From Oligoflexales bacterium (lineage in GTDB: Bacteria > Bdellovibrionota > Oligoflexia > Oligoflexales > Oligoflexaceae): 6,145 nt of DNA. The DNA is taken from the NCBI GenBank assembly GCA_015232735.1, contig JADFZC010000161.1:1-6145 (forward strand), read 5' to 3'. The notes beneath the pieces are model-generated. The model was not told where the DNA came from and ran no database searches. It saw only the letters and a list, made by a program, of their open reading frames with translations. Positions 5,763 through 6,145 of this stretch are shown one piece after another (position 1 is the first letter of the stretch; the number at the start of each line of letters is the position of its first letter). Made by a program: the position numbers and the translations under genes.

Positions 5763-6145
5763 CGGTAATGTTCTCCCCAATTTCACTGAAAGTGCATACA
5801 GGGACTTCTGACAGGTACCTGAATTTTAGGAGCCTGCATCCCTGAAAGTCAAAAAACAAAAGCTCACTTTATGAGATTAGAGCCTGTTATCATTCTTCTG
5901 AATATCCTGCCTTTGCAGGCCGTTTAATTGCATGTATTCTCTCATATATATTGTTTTCCCTTAATATTCAAGGATATTATGAGGATTTTTCCTCGCCGGG
6001 AAAGCAGCAAAAAATTTAATTGAGGATCACATTAATAACTTAAATGACAATAACCAAAAGTTGATAAAACTCTGAATGTGTATTATACGAACATATGTAC
6101 ATCAAAACGAATGAAATATTTTGGTATTCAGGAAATATAAAAATA
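5763..6145 (-). other. Non-coding stretch upstream of the epimerase gene, possible long structured leader
   Basis: No frame here gives a credible protein. On the minus strand, the sense of the epimerase transcript, a TATAAT box lies at 6087-6082 but has no good -35 partner, so a promoter there is only a possibility. Short inverted repeats follow: GAGGA-TTTT-TCCTC (5981-5994), CCTGC-CTTT-GCAGG (5906-5919), and CTCA-CTTTA-TGAG (5863-5875), which on the minus strand is followed by a T-rich run (5860-5851). Nearer the gene, CAGGGA (minus, 5844-5839) can pair with TCCCTG (5804-5799). I did not find the ops/JUMPStart core GGCGGTAG. Confidence 0.35.
5773..5778 (-). promoter_or_regulatory. Ribosome binding site for the epimerase gene
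   Basis: The minus strand reads GGGGAG ten bases before ATG 5762. The spacing is slightly long but no better start with the right N-terminus is available. This site lies inside the reading frame opened by GTG 5786, which argues against that earlier start. Confidence 0.5.

Noticed and set aside
5763..5786. Longer N-terminus for the epimerase from GTG 5786
   Set aside because: No ribosome binding site upstream; the GGGGAG at 5773-5778 falls inside this extension and serves ATG 5762 better.
5812..5821. Perfect 10-base palindrome CAGGTACCTG as an operator
   Set aside because: Several palindromes of this length are expected by chance in 6 kb, and no second copy was seen.
5883..5939. 18-codon minus-strand frame (MQLNGLQRQDIQKNDNRL) with GAGAG five bases upstream, as a leader peptide
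   Set aside because: Very short, no regulatory amino-acid run, and such frames arise often by chance; kept only as a note.
1..6145. CRISPR array, tRNA, rRNA, insertion sequence or attachment site
   Set aside because: No regularly spaced repeats, transposase-like frame, terminal inverted repeats or RNA gene were seen on either strand.

Overview
The window is an AT-rich piece of a bacterial surface-polysaccharide (O-antigen/capsule type) biosynthesis locus. A Wzy-like polymerase, a Wzz-like chain-length protein with two membrane segments and no kinase domain, and a GDP-L-fucose synthase point to a Gram-negative host using Wzx/Wzy-type assembly. Purine-rich Shine-Dalgarno sites and GTG/TTG/ATG starts are present. 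The host genus cannot be fixed from this sequence; a proteobacterium is a reasonable but weak guess.

Layout, plus strand. The window opens with the last 34 codons of an MBOAT-type membrane O-acyltransferase (2-106, ending in FIYFQF). A membrane-anchored SGNH-like protein (81-980) starts inside that gene with a 26-base overlap. A 200-base non-coding gap with a candidate promoter follows, then GDP-L-fucose synthase (fcl, 1181-2152). The Wzy-like polymerase (2192-3451) follows fcl after 39 bases.

Layout, minus strand. The Wzz-like gene (3427-4611) overlaps the polymerase gene tail to tail by 25 bases. Upstream of it lies an AT-rich gap (4612-4844) with two tandem terminator-like hairpins that would end transcription from the next gene, an NAD-dependent nucleotide-sugar epimerase (4845-5762). 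The last 383 bases (5763-6145) carry no convincing gene. They look like a long leader with several short inverted repeats.

How the genes fit together: Fcl makes GDP-L-fucose (its partner Gmd is not in the window) and the epimerase makes another activated sugar. Wzy would polymerise the lipid-linked repeat units in the periplasm and Wzz would set chain length. The MBOAT/SGNH pair would acylate (probably acetylate) the product. Glycosyltransferases, the Wzx flippase and Gmd must lie outside. All of this is a variant of known biology. I see no evidence of a wholly new system; the more unusual points are the opposed, overlapping wzy and wzz genes, the tandem terminators between the two minus-strand genes, and the glycine at the usual Ser/Thr site of the epimerase.
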